A stretch of DNA of 64,000 nucleotides from Venenivibrio stagnispumantis. GTDB lineage: Bacteria > Aquificota > Aquificia > Aquificales > Hydrogenothermaceae. The DNA lies in NCBI RefSeq assembly GCF_900182795.1, contig NZ_FXTX01000008.1:1-64000 (forward strand), given 5' to 3'. Made by a program: the position numbers and the translations under genes. Below, piece after piece: positions 17,974 through 27,666 of the stretch. Under the pieces are notes generated by a model that searched no databases, was not told the origin of the DNA, and saw only the letters and a list, made by a program, of their open reading frames with translations. Position 1 is the first letter of the stretch, and each line of letters begins with the position of its first letter.

Positions 17974-18003
17974 TTGACAAAAATAAGCAAGAGGATATAT
18001 AAT
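17974..18003 (+). promoter_or_regulatory. Strong promoter of the tRNA-tuf-rpl operon
   Basis: A perfect TTGACA (17974-17979) and a perfect TATAAT (17998-18003) are spaced by 18 nt, 33 nt before the first tRNA. It is the only good promoter I see before rpsL and probably drives the tRNA genes, tuf and at least part of the downstream ribosomal protein/RNA polymerase genes. Confidence 0.8.
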
Positions 18004-18036
18004 ATTATTTGCAATTTTGCAATGGTTCTTGAATAG

Positions 18037-18109
18037 GCCGGTGTAGCTCAGTCGGCAGAGCAGGTGATTTGTAATCACCAGGTCGTGGGTTCAAGTCCCA
18101 CCGCCGGCT
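18037..18109 (+). tRNA. tRNA-Thr (anticodon TGT)
   Basis: 73 nt with a seven-pair acceptor stem (GCCGGTG with CGCCGGC, one T-G pair), TA at positions 8-9, a GCTC D stem, an anticodon stem GGTGA/TCACC around TTTGTAA, and a GTGGG/CCCAC T stem with TTCAAGT. CCA is not encoded. It is the first of the Thr-Tyr-Gly-Thr set that precedes tuf, an order also found in Escherichia coli. Confidence 0.96.
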
Positions 18110-18115
18110 TTTGAT

Positions 18116-18198
18116 GGAGAGGTAGCCAAGCGGCCAACGGCAGGAGACTGTAAATCTCCCGGCGCAAGCCTGCGTAGGTTCGAATCCTACCCTCTCCA
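18116..18198 (+). tRNA. tRNA-Tyr (anticodon GTA)
   Basis: 83 nt with a long variable arm (class II, expected for bacterial Tyr). The acceptor stem is GGAGAGG/CCTCTCC and the anticodon loop CTGTAAA carries GTA. A GTAGG/CCTAC T stem encloses TTCGAAT. The discriminator is A, and CCA is not encoded. Confidence 0.96.
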
Positions 18199-18203
18199 TA
18201 TAT

Positions 18204-18276
18204 GCGGGAGTAGCTCAGTTGGTAGAGCATCTGCCTTCCAAGCAGATGGCCGCGGGTTCGAGTCCCGTCTCCCGCT
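18204..18276 (+). tRNA. tRNA-Gly (anticodon TCC)
   Basis: 73 nt with acceptor stem GCGGGAG/CTCCCGC, D-loop TTGGTAGAGC, anticodon loop CTTCCAA (TCC), T loop TTCGAGT and discriminator T. It is followed after 2 nt by the structured spacer at 18279-18331. Confidence 0.96.
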
Positions 18277-18278
18277 CT

Positions 18279-18331
18279 CTTATCCGTTAAAAAGGACGCA
18301 AAAGGATAAGTTCGTCTTTTTGCGTCTTTTT
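18279..18331 (+). terminator. Terminator-like hairpin with alternative pairing, inside the tRNA-tuf operon
   Basis: A 12-bp stem, 18295-18306 with 18315-18326 (one G-T pair), has an 8-nt loop and is followed by TTTTTATATTTTT: a textbook intrinsic terminator. It lies between tRNA-Gly and tRNA-Thr, upstream of tuf. A competing 7-bp stem pairs CTTATCC (18279-18285) with GGATAAG (18304-18310). It uses three bases of the terminator stem and leaves GACGCAAAA in its loop free to pair with 18318-18326, so a pseudoknot is also possible. It may be an attenuator that sets how much transcription reaches tuf. Confidence 0.7.
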
Positions 18332-18341
18332 ATATTTTTAT

Positions 18342-18414
18342 GCCCAGGTAGCTCAGTCGGCAGAGCACACCCTTGGTAAGGGTGAGGTCGCGGGTTCAAG
18401 TCCCGTCTTGGGCT
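18342..18414 (+). tRNA. tRNA-Thr (anticodon GGT)
   Basis: 73 nt with acceptor stem GCCCAGG/CTTGGGC (one G-T pair), anticodon stem CACCC/GGGTG around TTGGTAA (GGT), T loop TTCAAGT and discriminator T. Lies directly after the terminator-like structure and 105 nt before tuf. Confidence 0.96.
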
Positions 18415-18452
18415 TATGAATAGCAAGAATATGAGTGTTAAAGTTTAAAAGA

Positions 18453-18479
18453 TTATAAATATGGAAAGATGAGACGGAA
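18453..18479 (+). repeat. 27-nt element resembling 103-129
   Basis: In the leader of the first tuf gene this stretch matches 103-129 at 23 of 27 positions, with GATGAGACGGAA as core. It is 40 nt upstream of the tuf start codon. No hairpin is evident in it. Function unknown. Confidence 0.3.
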
Positions 18480-18519
18480 GATTAAAGATATTATAGATTT
18501 ATATCCATAGGAGGAAATT

Positions 18520-19710
18520 ATGGCAAAGGAAAAATTTGTAAGAGGAAAAGAACATTTAAACGTAGGAACAATAGGACACGTTGACCATGGTAAAACAACA
18601 TTAACCGCTGCTATCACTTATGTTTTATCTAAAAAAGGTCTCGCTAAATTCGTTGGATACGGAGATATTGATAAAGCTCCTGAAGAAAGAGAAAGAGGTA
18701 TTACTATTAACATAACCCACGTTGAGTATGAAACTGAAAAAAGACATTATGCCCACGTTGATTGCCCTGGACACGCTGACTATATTAAAAATATGATTAC
18801 CGGTGCTGCTCAAATGGATGGTGCTATCCTCGTTGTTTCTGCTGCTGATGGCCCTATGCCTCAAACTAGAGAACACGTTCTTCTTGCCAGACAGGTTAAT
18901 GTTCCTTATATCGTTGTTTTCTTAAATAAATGTGATATGGTTGATGACCCTGAATTGTTAGACCTCGTTGAACTTGAAGTTAGAGAGTTATTAAATAAAT
19001 ATGAATTCCCTGGAGATGAAGTTCCTGTTATTAGAGGTTCAGCACTTGGTGCTTTAAATGATGACCCTAAATGGGTTGCTTCTATTGAAGAGTTATTAAA
19101 AGCTATGGATGAATATATCCCAACTCCTCCAAGAGAAACTGATAAACCTTTCCTTATGGCTGTTGAAGACGTATTTACTATTACAGGAAGAGGTACAGTT
19201 GTAACAGGAAGAGTTGAAAGAGGTGTTTTAAAAGTTGGTGATGAGGTAGAGATAGTAGGACTTTCTGATGAGAAAAAGAAAACTGTAGTAACCGGAATAG
19301 AGATGTTTAGAAAAATATTGGATGAAGCAGTAGCTGGAGATAACATAGGGGTATTATTAAGAGGTATAACAAAGGATGAAGTAGAAAGAGGACAGGTATT
19401 GGCAAAACCTGGAACAATAACTCCACATAAGAAATTCAAAGCACAGGTATATGTGCTTAGCAAAGAGGAAGGTGGAAGACATACACCATTCTTCTTAGGA
19501 TACAGACCACAATTTTATATGAGAACAGCAGATATAACAGGGACAGTAGTAGGATTACCGGAAGGACAAGAGATGGTAATGCCTGGAGATAATGTAGAAT
19601 TAACAATAGAGTTAATGGTGCCTGTAGCTATGGAAGAGCAGATGAGATTTGCTATTAGAGAAGGTGGTAGAACTGTTGGTGCAGGTGTTGTTACACAAAT
19701 TATTGAGTAA
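18520..19710 (+). CDS. tuf: Elongation factor Tu (copy 1)
   Basis: EF-Tu delivers aminoacyl-tRNA to the ribosome as a GTP complex. The 396-residue protein has G1 GHVDHGKT, G2 RGITI, G3 DCPGH and G4 NKCD, then two beta-barrel domains ending in [11 protein letters not shown]. An AGGAGG precedes the ATG. The protein is identical to the copy at 35560-36750, and the DNA differs at seven synonymous positions, five of them within 18846-18888. Codon choice changes within the gene: Val is nearly all GTT from about 18580 to 19165, mostly GTA from about 19168 to 19632, then GTT again to the end. Context tRNA-tuf-rpmG-tRNA-Trp-secE-nusG corresponds to tufB of Escherichia coli. Confidence 0.98.
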   Translation: MAKEKFVRGKEHLNVGTIGHVDHGKTTLTAAITYVLSKKGLAKFVGYGDIDKAPEERERGITINITHVEYETEKRHYAHVDCPGHADYIKNMITGAAQMDGAILVVSAADGPMPQTREHVLLARQVNVPYIVVFLNKCDMVDDPELLDLVELEVRELLNKYEFPGDEVPVIRGSALGALNDDPKWVASIEELLKAMDEYIPTPPRETDKPFLMAVEDVFTITGRGTVVTGRVERGVLKVGDEVEIVGLSDEKKKTVVTGIEMFRKILDEAVAGDNIGVLLRGITKDEVERGQVLAKPGTITPHKKFKAQVYVLSKEEGGRHTPFFLGYRPQFYMRTADITGTVVGLPEGQEMVMPGDNVELTIELMVPVAMEEQMRFAIREGGRTVGAGVVTQIIE

Positions 19711-19722
19711 GAGGGCTGAAAA

Positions 19723-19872
19723 ATGAGAGAAATAATAACCTTAGCATGTACAGAATGTAAAAGGAAAAATTACACAACAACAAAAAATAAAAGAAAACAT
19801 CCGGAAAGATTAGAGTTAAAAAAATATTGTAAATTTTGTAAAAAACATACTCTACACAGAGAGATTAAGTAA
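19723..19872 (+). CDS. rpmG: 50S ribosomal protein L33
   Basis: A 49-residue protein ([12 protein letters not shown]...) of the zinc-binding form of L33, with two CxxC pairs (CTEC at 9-12 and CKFC at 36-39). The ribosome site GAGGG overlaps the last bases after the tuf stop. The order tuf-rpmG-tRNA-Trp-secE-nusG is conserved in many bacteria. Confidence 0.95.
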   Translation: MREIITLACTECKRKNYTTTKNKRKHPERLELKKYCKFCKKHTLHREIK

Positions 19873-19881
19873 TATTTGGTC

Positions 19882-19954
19882 GGGGTAGTAGCTCAATTGG
19901 CAGAGCAGCGGACTCCAAATCCGCAGGTTGAGGGTTCGAGTCCTTCCTGCCCCG
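19882..19954 (+). tRNA. tRNA-Trp (anticodon CCA)
   Basis: 73 nt with acceptor stem GGGGTAG/CTGCCCC, discriminator G as usual for bacterial Trp, an anticodon stem CGGA/TCCG around CTCCAAA (CCA), and T loop TTCGAGT. It lies 9 nt after rpmG, and its 3' end is 13 nt before the secE start codon. Confidence 0.96.
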
Positions 19955-19967
19955 CTTGGAGAAAATG

Positions 19968-20159
19968 ATGTCTATAAAAGAAGGTATTAACTTTTTAATA
20001 GAAGTTAAAGAAGAGCTAAAAAAAGTTACATGGCCATCTAAGGAGCTTGTAAAAAATGCTACGATAGCAGTGATTGTTTTTACCTTACTTGTTTCTCTTT
20101 ATCTTTGGGGATTAGATATAATTTTTTCAAAAATAATAACATTTTTATTAGAGAGGTAA
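19968..20159 (+). CDS. secE: Preprotein translocase subunit SecE
   Basis: SecE is the small clamp subunit of the SecYEG channel. The 63-residue protein has the conserved cytoplasmic amphipathic part EVKEELKKVTWPSKEL and a single membrane helix (about 35-55), the short one-helix form common outside Enterobacteria. I choose the ATG at 19968 because GGAG ends 6 nt before it. ATG 19965 is nearly equal, while a TTG at 19956 would sit 2 nt after the tRNA and overlap the ribosome site. Confidence 0.93.
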   Translation: MSIKEGINFLIEVKEELKKVTWPSKELVKNATIAVIVFTLLVSLYLWGLDIIFSKIITFLLER

Positions 20160-20162
20160 TTG

Positions 20163-20906
20163 ATGCCTGAAGAAAAAGATGAGAAAAAGTGGTATGCTCT
20201 CTATACCCAATCTAACTTAGAAATAAGAGCAAAAGAAAATTTATTAAAGATGCTTGAATTAAATAACCTTTCTGATTTAGTTGATGAGGTTTTGGTTCCG
20301 GCAGAAGAAAAAGTTGTTATAAAAGCTCTTGGAAAAGAAAGATATAGATTATCTTTAAAAGGTGCAAATAGAGAAATACCTGTTCAAGGTAAAAAAGGAG
20401 AAACAATATTTGTTTTAGAAGATGGAACTGTAAGGGTAAAAGAAAGCGTACCTGGAGATGAGGCATGTGTAGCCCATAGCCCAATCTCAAAGCCTGGACA
20501 AAAAATCAGTTGTAAAGAAAACAGAACGGAAGCTAAAATTATTTTAGAAAATAAAGTTTTCCCGGGATATCTTTTAATAAAAGCTAAATTAACAGATGAG
20601 TTGATAGATTTAGTAAGAAAAACTCCTTATGTTATTGGTTTTGTCAGTGCTGGTGGAATACCTGTTCCTCTTGAAGAAAAAGATGTTATGAAAGTTCTCG
20701 GACAGATACAAAAAGGTGCTCCAAAAACAAAAAAATTATTATTTGTAAAAGGTGATAATGTAAGAGTTATAGAAGGTCCATTTATGAACTTTACAGGTGT
20801 AGTTGATGAAGTAATCCCTGATAAAGAAAAATTAGTTGTTTTAATAAATATTTTCGGAAGAGCAACACCGGTTGAACTTGATTTCTCCCAAGTAGAGAAA
20901 ATTTAG
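20163..20906 (+). CDS. nusG: Transcription elongation/antitermination factor NusG with large insert
   Basis: NusG binds the RNA polymerase clamp and couples transcription to Rho or to ribosomes. This 247-residue protein keeps the NGN start ([18 protein letters not shown]), the [11 protein letters not shown] strand, [12 protein letters not shown] and a C-terminal KOW domain ([20 protein letters not shown]). Some 70-80 residues (about 57-130) are inserted in the NGN domain, as known in Aquifex and, at the same place, Thermotoga NusG, against about 180 residues in Escherichia coli. The ATG at 20163, 6 nt after GAGG, is preferred to the overlapping TTG at 20160. It follows secE with no gap. Confidence 0.96.
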   Translation: MPEEKDEKKWYALYTQSNLEIRAKENLLKMLELNNLSDLVDEVLVPAEEKVVIKALGKERYRLSLKGANREIPVQGKKGETIFVLEDGTVRVKESVPGDEACVAHSPISKPGQKISCKENRTEAKIILENKVFPGYLLIKAKLTDELIDLVRKTPYVIGFVSAGGIPVPLEEKDVMKVLGQIQKGAPKTKKLLFVKGDNVRVIEGPFMNFTGVVDEVIPDKEKLVVLINIFGRATPVELDFSQVEKI

Positions 20907-20941
20907 TCAGCCGGGAGAAAAATTTCAAGGAGGTGTAATTT

Positions 20942-21379
20942 ATGGCAAAGAAAGTAACAGGAACAGTTGAGCTACTTATTCCGGCTCAACAAGCATCACC
21001 ATCTCCACCAGTTGGTCCTGCACTTGGACAACGTGGTGTAAATATTATGGAGTTTGTTAAAAGTTTCAATGCCGCTACGGCAAATATGAAACCGGGAACA
21101 TTAGTTCCGGTTATCATCACTGTTTATTCAGATAGGTCTTTTACTTTTGTCCTCAAAACTCCACCGGCATCTTATCTTCTAAAAGAAGCGGCAGGTATCA
21201 AAACAGCTGCATCTGACCCTAAAAGACAAAAAGTCGGCAAAATAACTGTAAATCAGCTTAGAGAAATCGCAGAAATGAAACTAAAAGACCTGAACACAGA
21301 AGATATTGAAGCTGCAATGAGAATTATTGCCGGTACTGCAAGAAGTATGGGAATAGAAATTGAAGGATATAAGGGGTAA
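20942..21379 (+). CDS. rplK: 50S ribosomal protein L11
   Basis: 145 residues, usual length. The N-terminal domain has the Pro-rich segment [19 protein letters not shown] that lies at the thiostrepton/GTPase-centre site, and the C-terminal rRNA-binding domain carries TARSMGI. A strong AAGGAGG precedes the ATG. First of the rplK-rplA-rplJ-rplL block. Confidence 0.97.
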   Translation: MAKKVTGTVELLIPAQQASPSPPVGPALGQRGVNIMEFVKSFNAATANMKPGTLVPVIITVYSDRSFTFVLKTPPASYLLKEAAGIKTAASDPKRQKVGKITVNQLREIAEMKLKDLNTEDIEAAMRIIAGTARSMGIEIEGYKG

Positions 21380-21385
21380 GAAGCC

Positions 21386-22114
21386 ATGGCAAAAAGAGGA
21401 AAAAAATATTTAAAAGCTTTGGAATTGATTGATAAAAATAAAGCATATTCTTTGCCAGAAGCAATAGAAACATTAAAACAGGTAGAAAATGTTTTACAAA
21501 GAAAATTTGATGAAACAGTAGAGCTTATATTTAGACTTAATGTTGACCCTAAGTATGCAGACCAGATGGTAAGAGGCTCTGTTGTTTTACCTCATGGGCT
21601 TGGAAAAGAGTTAAAAGTGCTTGTTTTAACACAAGGTGAAAAAATTAAAGAAGCGGAAGAAGCCAGTGCAGATTATGTAGGTGGAGAAGAACTAATAGAC
21701 AAAATAGCCAATGAAAACTGGATTGATTTTGATGTTGTTATTGCTACACCTGATATGATGCCAAAAGTAGCAAAGCTTGGTAAAATACTTGGGCCAAGAG
21801 GATTAATGCCAAATCCAAAAGTAGGAACTGTAACAACAGATATAAAAAGAGCTGTAACGGAAGCTAAAAAAGGTAGAGTAGAATTTAAAGTTGATAAAAC
21901 AGGAAATCTACATGTTCCAATTGGAAAAATATCATTTGATACAAATAAACTTGTAGAAAACGCTCTTGCTGTAGTTGATGCTGTAATTAAAGCAAAACCT
22001 ACCGGTATAAAAGGAAATTATATTAAAAATGCTGTAATCAAAACAACAATGAGTCCGGCTGTAAAACTTGATGTTGCTCAGCTTCAAAAATCTTTAGAAG
22101 CTAAGGTAGCTTAA
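21386..22114 (+). CDS. rplA: 50S ribosomal protein L1
   Basis: 242 residues. The hallmark segment [21 protein letters not shown] is present, together with the C-terminal GTGNLH-like strand [12 protein letters not shown]1 builds the stalk at the E site and in Escherichia coli represses its own rplKA mRNA. I did not see an evident L1 decoy site here, though the leader was not folded. It starts 6 nt after rplK. Confidence 0.97.
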   Translation: MAKRGKKYLKALELIDKNKAYSLPEAIETLKQVENVLQRKFDETVELIFRLNVDPKYADQMVRGSVVLPHGLGKELKVLVLTQGEKIKEAEEASADYVGGEELIDKIANENWIDFDVVIATPDMMPKVAKLGKILGPRGLMPNPKVGTVTTDIKRAVTEAKKGRVEFKVDKTGNLHVPIGKISFDTNKLVENALAVVDAVIKAKPTGIKGNYIKNAVIKTTMSPAVKLDVAQLQKSLEAKVA

Positions 22115-22127
22115 TTAGGAGGCGAAA

Positions 22128-22670
22128 ATGGCTGTTTTAGAAAGAAAATCAATACAAAAGAAGAAAGAGATAGTTCAAGAGCTAAAAGAAAAAATAGAAA
22201 AAGCTCCTATCGTGATACTCCTTGATTTTAAAAAGATAGATGCAAACTCGGTTGCAGATTTCAGAAAAGCCTTAAAAAAAGAAAATGCAGAGATGAAAGT
22301 TGTAAAAAATACACTTTTATATAGGGCTTGCAATGGGACACCACTTTATGATAAAATAGATATCTTCAAAGAGCAAACTGCTGTTATATTTGGTTATGGA
22401 GATATAGTAGCACCTGCTAAATTATTAAAAGAGTTTTTAAAAGGAAAAGAAGAAGCTAAAATTAAAGCAGGTCTTGTAGAAGGTGCATTTGCTACTGCTA
22501 AGGATATAGAAGCTGTTGCATCTTTACCAAGCAAAGAACAGCTTATTGCTCAGCTTCTTGCAGTTATGCAGGCACCTATTACAAACTTTGTGCGTGTGCT
22601 TAATGCACTGCCGCAAAAAACTGTTATGGTTTTAAATGCTATAAAAGAGCAAAAAGAGAAACAAGGTTAA
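22128..22670 (+). CDS. rplJ: 50S ribosomal protein L10
   Basis: 180 residues. The N-terminal rRNA-binding domain has the typical VLLDFKKIDANSVADFRKAL-like start and KVVKNTLLYRA, and a C-terminal helix holds the L7/L12 dimers. Only 13 nt separate it from rplA, so the long structured L10 leader of Escherichia coli is absent here. Confidence 0.97.
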   Translation: MAVLERKSIQKKKEIVQELKEKIEKAPIVILLDFKKIDANSVADFRKALKKENAEMKVVKNTLLYRACNGTPLYDKIDIFKEQTAVIFGYGDIVAPAKLLKEFLKGKEEAKIKAGLVEGAFATAKDIEAVASLPSKEQLIAQLLAVMQAPITNFVRVLNALPQKTVMVLNAIKEQKEKQG

Positions 22671-22705
22671 TTTTTAAATAAAATTTTATAGGAGGTTTAA
22701 ATAGT

Positions 22706-23089
22706 ATGGCAACAATTTCAAGAGAAGAAATCAAGGAAGCTATCAAGTCTATGACTGTATTAGAACTCTCTCAACTTGTAAAAGAGTTAGAAGAAGAGTT
22801 TGGAGTTTCTGCTGCTGCTATGGTAGCTGCTGCTCCTGCTGCTGTTGGTGGTGCTGCTGCTCCTGCTGCAGAAGAAAAAACAGAGTTTGATGTAATACTC
22901 ACAAATCCTGGAGCTAACAAAATTAATGTAATTAAAGTTGTTAGAGAAATTACAGGACTTGGATTAAAAGAAGCTAAAGATTTAGTAGATGGAGCACCAA
23001 AACCAATTAAAGAAGGCGTTTCTAAGGATGAAGCTAACCAAATCAAAGCTAAATTAGAAGAAGCTGGTGCTACTGTCGAAATTAAGTAA
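22706..23089 (+). CDS. rplL: 50S ribosomal protein L7/L12
   Basis: 127 residues: an N-terminal dimerisation helix pair, an Ala/Pro-rich hinge (about 36-56) and the C-terminal factor-binding domain ([20 protein letters not shown]). AGGAGG lies 11 nt before the ATG. In Escherichia coli it is made in excess of its neighbours, and the hairpin after this gene would help by attenuating rpoBC. Confidence 0.97.
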   Translation: MATISREEIKEAIKSMTVLELSQLVKELEEEFGVSAAAMVAAAPAAVGGAAAPAAEEKTEFDVILTNPGANKINVIKVVREITGLGLKEAKDLVDGAPKPIKEGVSKDEANQIKAKLEEAGATVEIK

Positions 23090-23130
23090 TTTTAGCAATT
23101 TGTTTAGTAAAACAGAATTTTGTTAACAAA

Positions 23131-23160
23131 AAAGGCAGGCCAAGGGATAGGTCTGCCTTT
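23131..23160 (+). terminator. rplL-rpoB attenuator hairpin
   Basis: An 11-bp stem (23131-23141 with 23150-23160, one G-T pair) has an 8-nt loop and is followed by AATCATTTTAA, which is a poor U tract. Its place between rplL and rpoB matches the partial terminator known in Escherichia coli that lowers rpoBC relative to rplJL. Partial read-through is therefore expected. No promoter was seen between it and rpoB. Confidence 0.65.
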
Positions 23161-23208
23161 AATCATTTTAATACTAAATTTTGAATAAGAAATAAAAGGT
23201 GGTGTAGA

Positions 23209-26200
23209 ATGAAGATAAAAGCTTTAACAAATAATCCTTTAAGAAAGAGATTATCAAAAAGAAAAGAAATTATATCACCTCCTGACCTTCTATCTGTCCA
23301 AAAAAATTCATTTGAAGATTTTATCCAATTTCATAAAAATCCTTATCAGAGAGAAAACAAAGGCCTTGAAAATATATTCAGAACTTCCTTCCCTCTAAAA
23401 GATACTAATGAACAAATAGAAATTAGATATATCGGTTATGAAATCGGTGATTGGGAATGTGGAAAATGTAGAAAAGAATTACCGGATGATGTGCTTGGCG
23501 GCGTAGATGTTAAATGTCCTCATTGCGGAAGTGTATTAATCTATAAAGAAAAACATTCTGTAGAAGAATGTAAATATAAAGGTTTAACTTATGCTGCTCC
23601 ACTTAGAATTTTAGTTGAGCTTGTGGTCAATCAGGTAGACAAAACTACCGGAGAAATTGTACCTAAAACAGTAAGAAAACAAAAAGTTTATGTTGGAGAG
23701 ATACCTCTTTTAACAGAATTTGCTTATTTTATAATAAATGGTAGCGAGAGGGTTATAGTTAGCCAGCTAATCAGGTCTTCCGGTATATTCTTTGAAGGTA
23801 AAGAAGATAAAACAAAAGACGTTATAACAAGGGTAATATATAAAGGTAGTGTAATTCCTGAAAAAGGTTCAAGGGTTGAAGTTGAGTTTGCAACAAATGC
23901 AGAATTATTTTATGCAAAGATAGATAGAAGAAAAATTATCGGAACAACATTAATCAGGGCTTTTGGACTTGATACTGCTTATAAGATATTAAAAGCATTT
24001 TATGATGTGGTAGAAAGATATACAGTTTCAGAAGGAAATCTAATAGATGAGAAAGGAACACCGGTTTCTATTGAAGCTTTAGAAAATAAAGAAATATTTG
24101 TAACTTATGTTGTAGAAGAAGAACAAGATAAAGGAGTAAAAGTTCCTGTAAGACATGAAAAATCAGTAGGAGTTTCAGAACTTTTAAAACTTTTAAAAGA
24201 TGAAAGATTTAAAGTAGAAGAAGTTGTTGCAATTGAACCAATTGTTATAAGAAAATCTCCTTATTCAAATATTGTTGTAGAAACCCTTAAAAAAGATGAA
24301 GTTAAGATTAATGCTATATTTAGTTTTCAAGATGCCGCCCAAATTGAGATATACAAAAAAATGAGACCTACCGATACTGCTGTATTAGATCCTAAGGCAT
24401 TTATGAGAAGAGCAAGAGAATTATTTAACACAATGTTCTTTGATATACAAAAGTATGATTTATCAAAAGTCGGTAGAGTTAAATTAAATGCAAAAGTTCA
24501 TAATATACCACGAGAAATCTATCCAAAAGATATAGAAACTCTTTTTGAAAAATATCCTCCTCTTGCCCTTGATGAAGATATAGAAATTGGTTCTGAAAAA
24601 ATACCTGCCGGAACCAAGATAGATAAAAATTTAGCAGAAAAATTAATAAATCTTCCAAAAGTAAAAGTCAGAGAATATCTTGATGAAGAAGCAAGATTTT
24701 TATCATTAGCAGATATTGTTGCTATCGTTAAATATTTACTTGAATTAAGACTTGGAAAGAAAACAGTTGATGATATTGCTCATCTTGGAAATAGAAGGGT
24801 CAGACCTGTTGGGGAACTTCTTGAATTTCAAGCAAGAACCGGTATAGTAAGAATGCAAAAAGCCTTTAAAGATAGGTCTGCTACTGTAGATATAGAATCT
24901 CCGGATTTAAAACCATCAGAATTAATTAATCCAAGATATATATCTAATGCTGTATTGGAATTTTTAAAAGGTGGACAGTTATCACAATTTATGGATCAGA
25001 CAAATCCACTTTCAGAACTTACCCATAAAAGAAGATTATCTGCCCTTGGCCCTGGTGGATTAACAAGAGATAGTGCAAAATTTGAAATCAGGGACGTTCA
25101 CCCATCCCATTATGGAAGGGTTTGTCCGATAGAAACACCGGAAGGTCAAAATATCGGTCTTATTTCATCAATGACTGTTTATTCAAAAATTAATGAATTT
25201 GGATTTCTTGTTTCACCATATAGAAAAGTGGTAGATGGAAAAGTTACAAACGAAATAGAATATCTAACTGCTTATGATGAGGAAAAATATGTAATAGCAC
25301 AGGCAAATGCTCCTATTGATGAAAATGGTAATTTCTTAAAAGATAGAATTCTTGCAAGGGCTTACGGTGATATAAGATTAGTAGAAGCAAAAGAGATACA
25401 TTATATGGATATATCTCCAAAACAGGTTGTTTCGGTTTCTGCTTCTTTAATACCTTTCCTTGAGCATGATGATGCAAACAGGGCTCTTATGGGTTCTAAC
25501 ATGCAGCGTCAGGCAGTCCCTCTTATAAAAACTGAATATCCAATTGTTGGAACCGGTATGGAAAGAATTGTGGCTACACATAGTGGCTCTGCAGTTGTGG
25601 CAAAAAGAGGTGGTGTAGTTGATTATGTTGATGGAAATAAAATAGTTATAAAAGTAAATGATGATGAAATTAATGAAAATGACCCACTTGATATAGGAAT
25701 GGATATATACACCCTCAAAAAATTCAAAGGTTCAAACCAAGCAACATGTATGAACCAAAGACCTCTTGTTAAGAAAGGCGATGTTGTTGAAAAAGGAGCT
25801 GTAATAGCAGATGGAACATCTACGTATAAAGGAGAATTGGCTCTAGGTAAAAATGTTCTTGTTGCATTTATGCCTTGGAGAGGTTATAACTTTGAGGATG
25901 CTATAGTTATTTCGGAAAGATTGGTTAAAGATGATGTATTTACATCTATCCATATTGAAGAATTTGAAGTAGAAGCCAGAGAAACTAAAATTGGTGCAGA
26001 AGAAATTACAAGAAGTATTCCTGGAGTTTCAGAAAAAGCATTAGCTAATCTTGATGAACACGGTATAATAAGAGTAGGTGCTTATGTTAAACCGGGAGAT
26101 ATACTTGTAGGTAAGGTAACACCAAAAGGAGAAACAACACCTACACCGGAAGAAAAACTATTACTTGCAATATTTGGTGAAAAAGCAGCTGATGTAAAAG

Positions 26201-27663
26201 ACTCTTCCTTAAGGGTTCCTGTTGGAGTAGAAGGTGTTGTGATTGATGTTCAGGTTTTTGCAAGAAAACCAAAAGAAGGAAAAAGCGGTAAAAAGAATAA
26301 ATATATAGAAAATCTGATAGAAGAAGAAAAGGAAAAGCTTAAAAAAGAGCTTGAAGATAAGAAAAAATTCCTTCTTGAGAAAAGAGACAGCTATGTAAAA
26401 GAGCTTATTATAGGTCAAAAAACAACAAATGATATAAAAGTTAGAGGACAGGTTATTCTCAAAGCTAAGGAAAAAATTACAGAGGAAAATGTTGAAGAAG
26501 TTTTAAGATTTATCATACTTAATCCTTCTTTATATATAAAAGACGAGAAGATTTTAGAAAAGATACAGGATATTGTTGATAAAACTAAATTGCAGATAGA
26601 GTTGTGGGAAAATCTATATGAGAAAAAGATAGGTGAAGTAGAAAAAGGTGCAGATTTAAAACCGGGTGTAAATGAGCTTGTTAAGGTTTATATTGCCCAA
26701 AAAAGAAAGATACAGGTTGGTGATAAGATGGCAGGAAGACACGGTAATAAAGGTGTTATATCCGTTGTGCTTCCTGTTGAGGATATGCCATTTATGGAAG
26801 ATGGAACACCTGTAGATATAGTTCTAAACCCTCTCGGTGTGCCTTCCCGTATGAACGTAGGACAGATATTAGAAACTCATCTTGGACTTGCTGCTAAATT
26901 ACTCGGTAAAAAGCTCGGGGAAGAAATTGCAAAAATAACAGACAGGGAAAATATTATCAACACTATTTTAAAGTTTTATAAAATAGCAAATGATGTAGAA
27001 GACCCAATATTGAAAAAATTAAGAGATGAAAATGTTGAAGAGCTTGAAAAATTCTTAAGAGAACTTGATGATGATTCTTTAAAAGCTGTTGTAAAAGATT
27101 TATCTGAAATAGGAATTCCTATTGAAACAGCAATATTTGAAAGTGCATCGGAAGAAGATATTAAGAAAATGTTAAAAGAAGTAGGTATAAAAGAAACCGG
27201 TAAAATGAAGTTAATAGATGGAAGAACCGGTGAACCATTTGATTTTGAAGTTACAGCCGGATATATGTATATGTTAAAACTTATACATATGGTTGATGAC
27301 AAGATACATGCCCGTTCTACAGGACCATACTCTCTTATCACACAACAACCTCTTGGTGGAAGAGCACAGTTTGGTGGACAAAGACTTGGAGAGATGGAAG
27401 TTTGGGCTCTTGAAGCTCACGGTGCAGCTTACACACTTCAAGAAATGCTTACAGTTAAATCTGACGATATAGAAGGAAGAAAGAGAGCTTACGAAGCTAT
27501 TGTAAAAGGAAAATATTATTATGATATTGGTATTCCTGAATCATTTAAAGTTCTTGTAAGAGAGCTTAAAGCACTCGCACTTGATGTAAAATGCCATAAC
27601 AATGGCGATGAAGGTGTAAGCTGTGACCAAGTTGATTCAGTAGCTAAGAAAAAGGAGGTTTAA
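23209..27663 (+). CDS. rpoB: RNA polymerase beta subunit with N-terminal zinc-ribbon insert
   Basis: The 1484-residue beta subunit carries the rifampicin pocket [22 protein letters not shown] with the sensitive-type Gln, Asp, His, Arg and Ser. It also has [26 protein letters not shown], and the active-site lysine segments [11 protein letters not shown]. It is longer than the Escherichia coli protein (1342). One addition is a four-Cys ribbon at residues 84, 87, 103 and 106 (CGKC ... CPHC) inserted before [17 protein letters not shown]. Another is a charged helical insert around residues 1025-1140 ([15 protein letters not shown]...). The ATG follows GGTGG. Nearest upstream control is the attenuator at 23131. 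Confidence 0.97.
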   Translation: MKIKALTNNPLRKRLSKRKEIISPPDLLSVQKNSFEDFIQFHKNPYQRENKGLENIFRTSFPLKDTNEQIEIRYIGYEIGDWECGKCRKELPDDVLGGVDVKCPHCGSVLIYKEKHSVEECKYKGLTYAAPLRILVELVVNQVDKTTGEIVPKTVRKQKVYVGEIPLLTEFAYFIINGSERVIVSQLIRSSGIFFEGKEDKTKDVITRVIYKGSVIPEKGSRVEVEFATNAELFYAKIDRRKIIGTTLIRAFGLDTAYKILKAFYDVVERYTVSEGNLIDEKGTPVSIEALENKEIFVTYVVEEEQDKGVKVPVRHEKSVGVSELLKLLKDERFKVEEVVAIEPIVIRKSPYSNIVVETLKKDEVKINAIFSFQDAAQIEIYKKMRPTDTAVLDPKAFMRRARELFNTMFFDIQKYDLSKVGRVKLNAKVHNIPREIYPKDIETLFEKYPPLALDEDIEIGSEKIPAGTKIDKNLAEKLINLPKVKVREYLDEEARFLSLADIVAIVKYLLELRLGKKTVDDIAHLGNRRVRPVGELLEFQARTGIVRMQKAFKDRSATVDIESPDLKPSELINPRYISNAVLEFLKGGQLSQFMDQTNPLSELTHKRRLSALGPGGLTRDSAKFEIRDVHPSHYGRVCPIETPEGQNIGLISSMTVYSKINEFGFLVSPYRKVVDGKVTNEIEYLTAYDEEKYVIAQANAPIDENGNFLKDRILARAYGDIRLVEAKEIHYMDISPKQVVSVSASLIPFLEHDDANRALMGSNMQRQAVPLIKTEYPIVGTGMERIVATHSGSAVVAKRGGVVDYVDGNKIVIKVNDDEINENDPLDIGMDIYTLKKFKGSNQATCMNQRPLVKKGDVVEKGAVIADGTSTYKGELALGKNVLVAFMPWRGYNFEDAIVISERLVKDDVFTSIHIEEFEVEARETKIGAEEITRSIPGVSEKALANLDEHGIIRVGAYVKPGDILVGKVTPKGETTPTPEEKLLLAIFGEKAADVKDSSLRVPVGVEGVVIDVQVFARKPKEGKSGKKNKYIENLIEEEKEKLKKELEDKKKFLLEKRDSYVKELIIGQKTTNDIKVRGQVILKAKEKITEENVEEVLRFIILNPSLYIKDEKILEKIQDIVDKTKLQIELWENLYEKKIGEVEKGADLKPGVNELVKVYIAQKRKIQVGDKMAGRHGNKGVISVVLPVEDMPFMEDGTPVDIVLNPLGVPSRMNVGQILETHLGLAAKLLGKKLGEEIAKITDRENIINTILKFYKIANDVEDPILKKLRDENVEELEKFLRELDDDSLKAVVKDLSEIGIPIETAIFESASEEDIKKMLKEVGIKETGKMKLIDGRTGEPFDFEVTAGYMYMLKLIHMVDDKIHARSTGPYSLITQQPLGGRAQFGGQRLGEMEVWALEAHGAAYTLQEMLTVKSDDIEGRKRAYEAIVKGKYYYDIGIPESFKVLVRELKALALDVKCHNNGDEGVSCDQVDSVAKKKEV

Positions 27664-27666
27664 GCC

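Noticed and set aside
18005-18199. Minus-strand frame of 64 codons opposite tRNA-Thr and tRNA-Tyr (contains RRWDLNPRPGDYKSPALP)
   Set aside because: This is the well-known false protein created by the complement of tRNA genes. It lies wholly over two certain tRNAs.
18906-19463. 185-codon minus-strand frame inside tuf, present again at 35946-36503
   Set aside because: An antisense shadow of EF-Tu. It appears twice only because the two tuf genes are nearly identical, and it has no ribosome site or family resemblance.
22820-22870. GCT/CCT-rich run in rplL as a DNA repeat
   Set aside because: It encodes the Ala/Pro hinge of L7/L12, which explains the low complexity.
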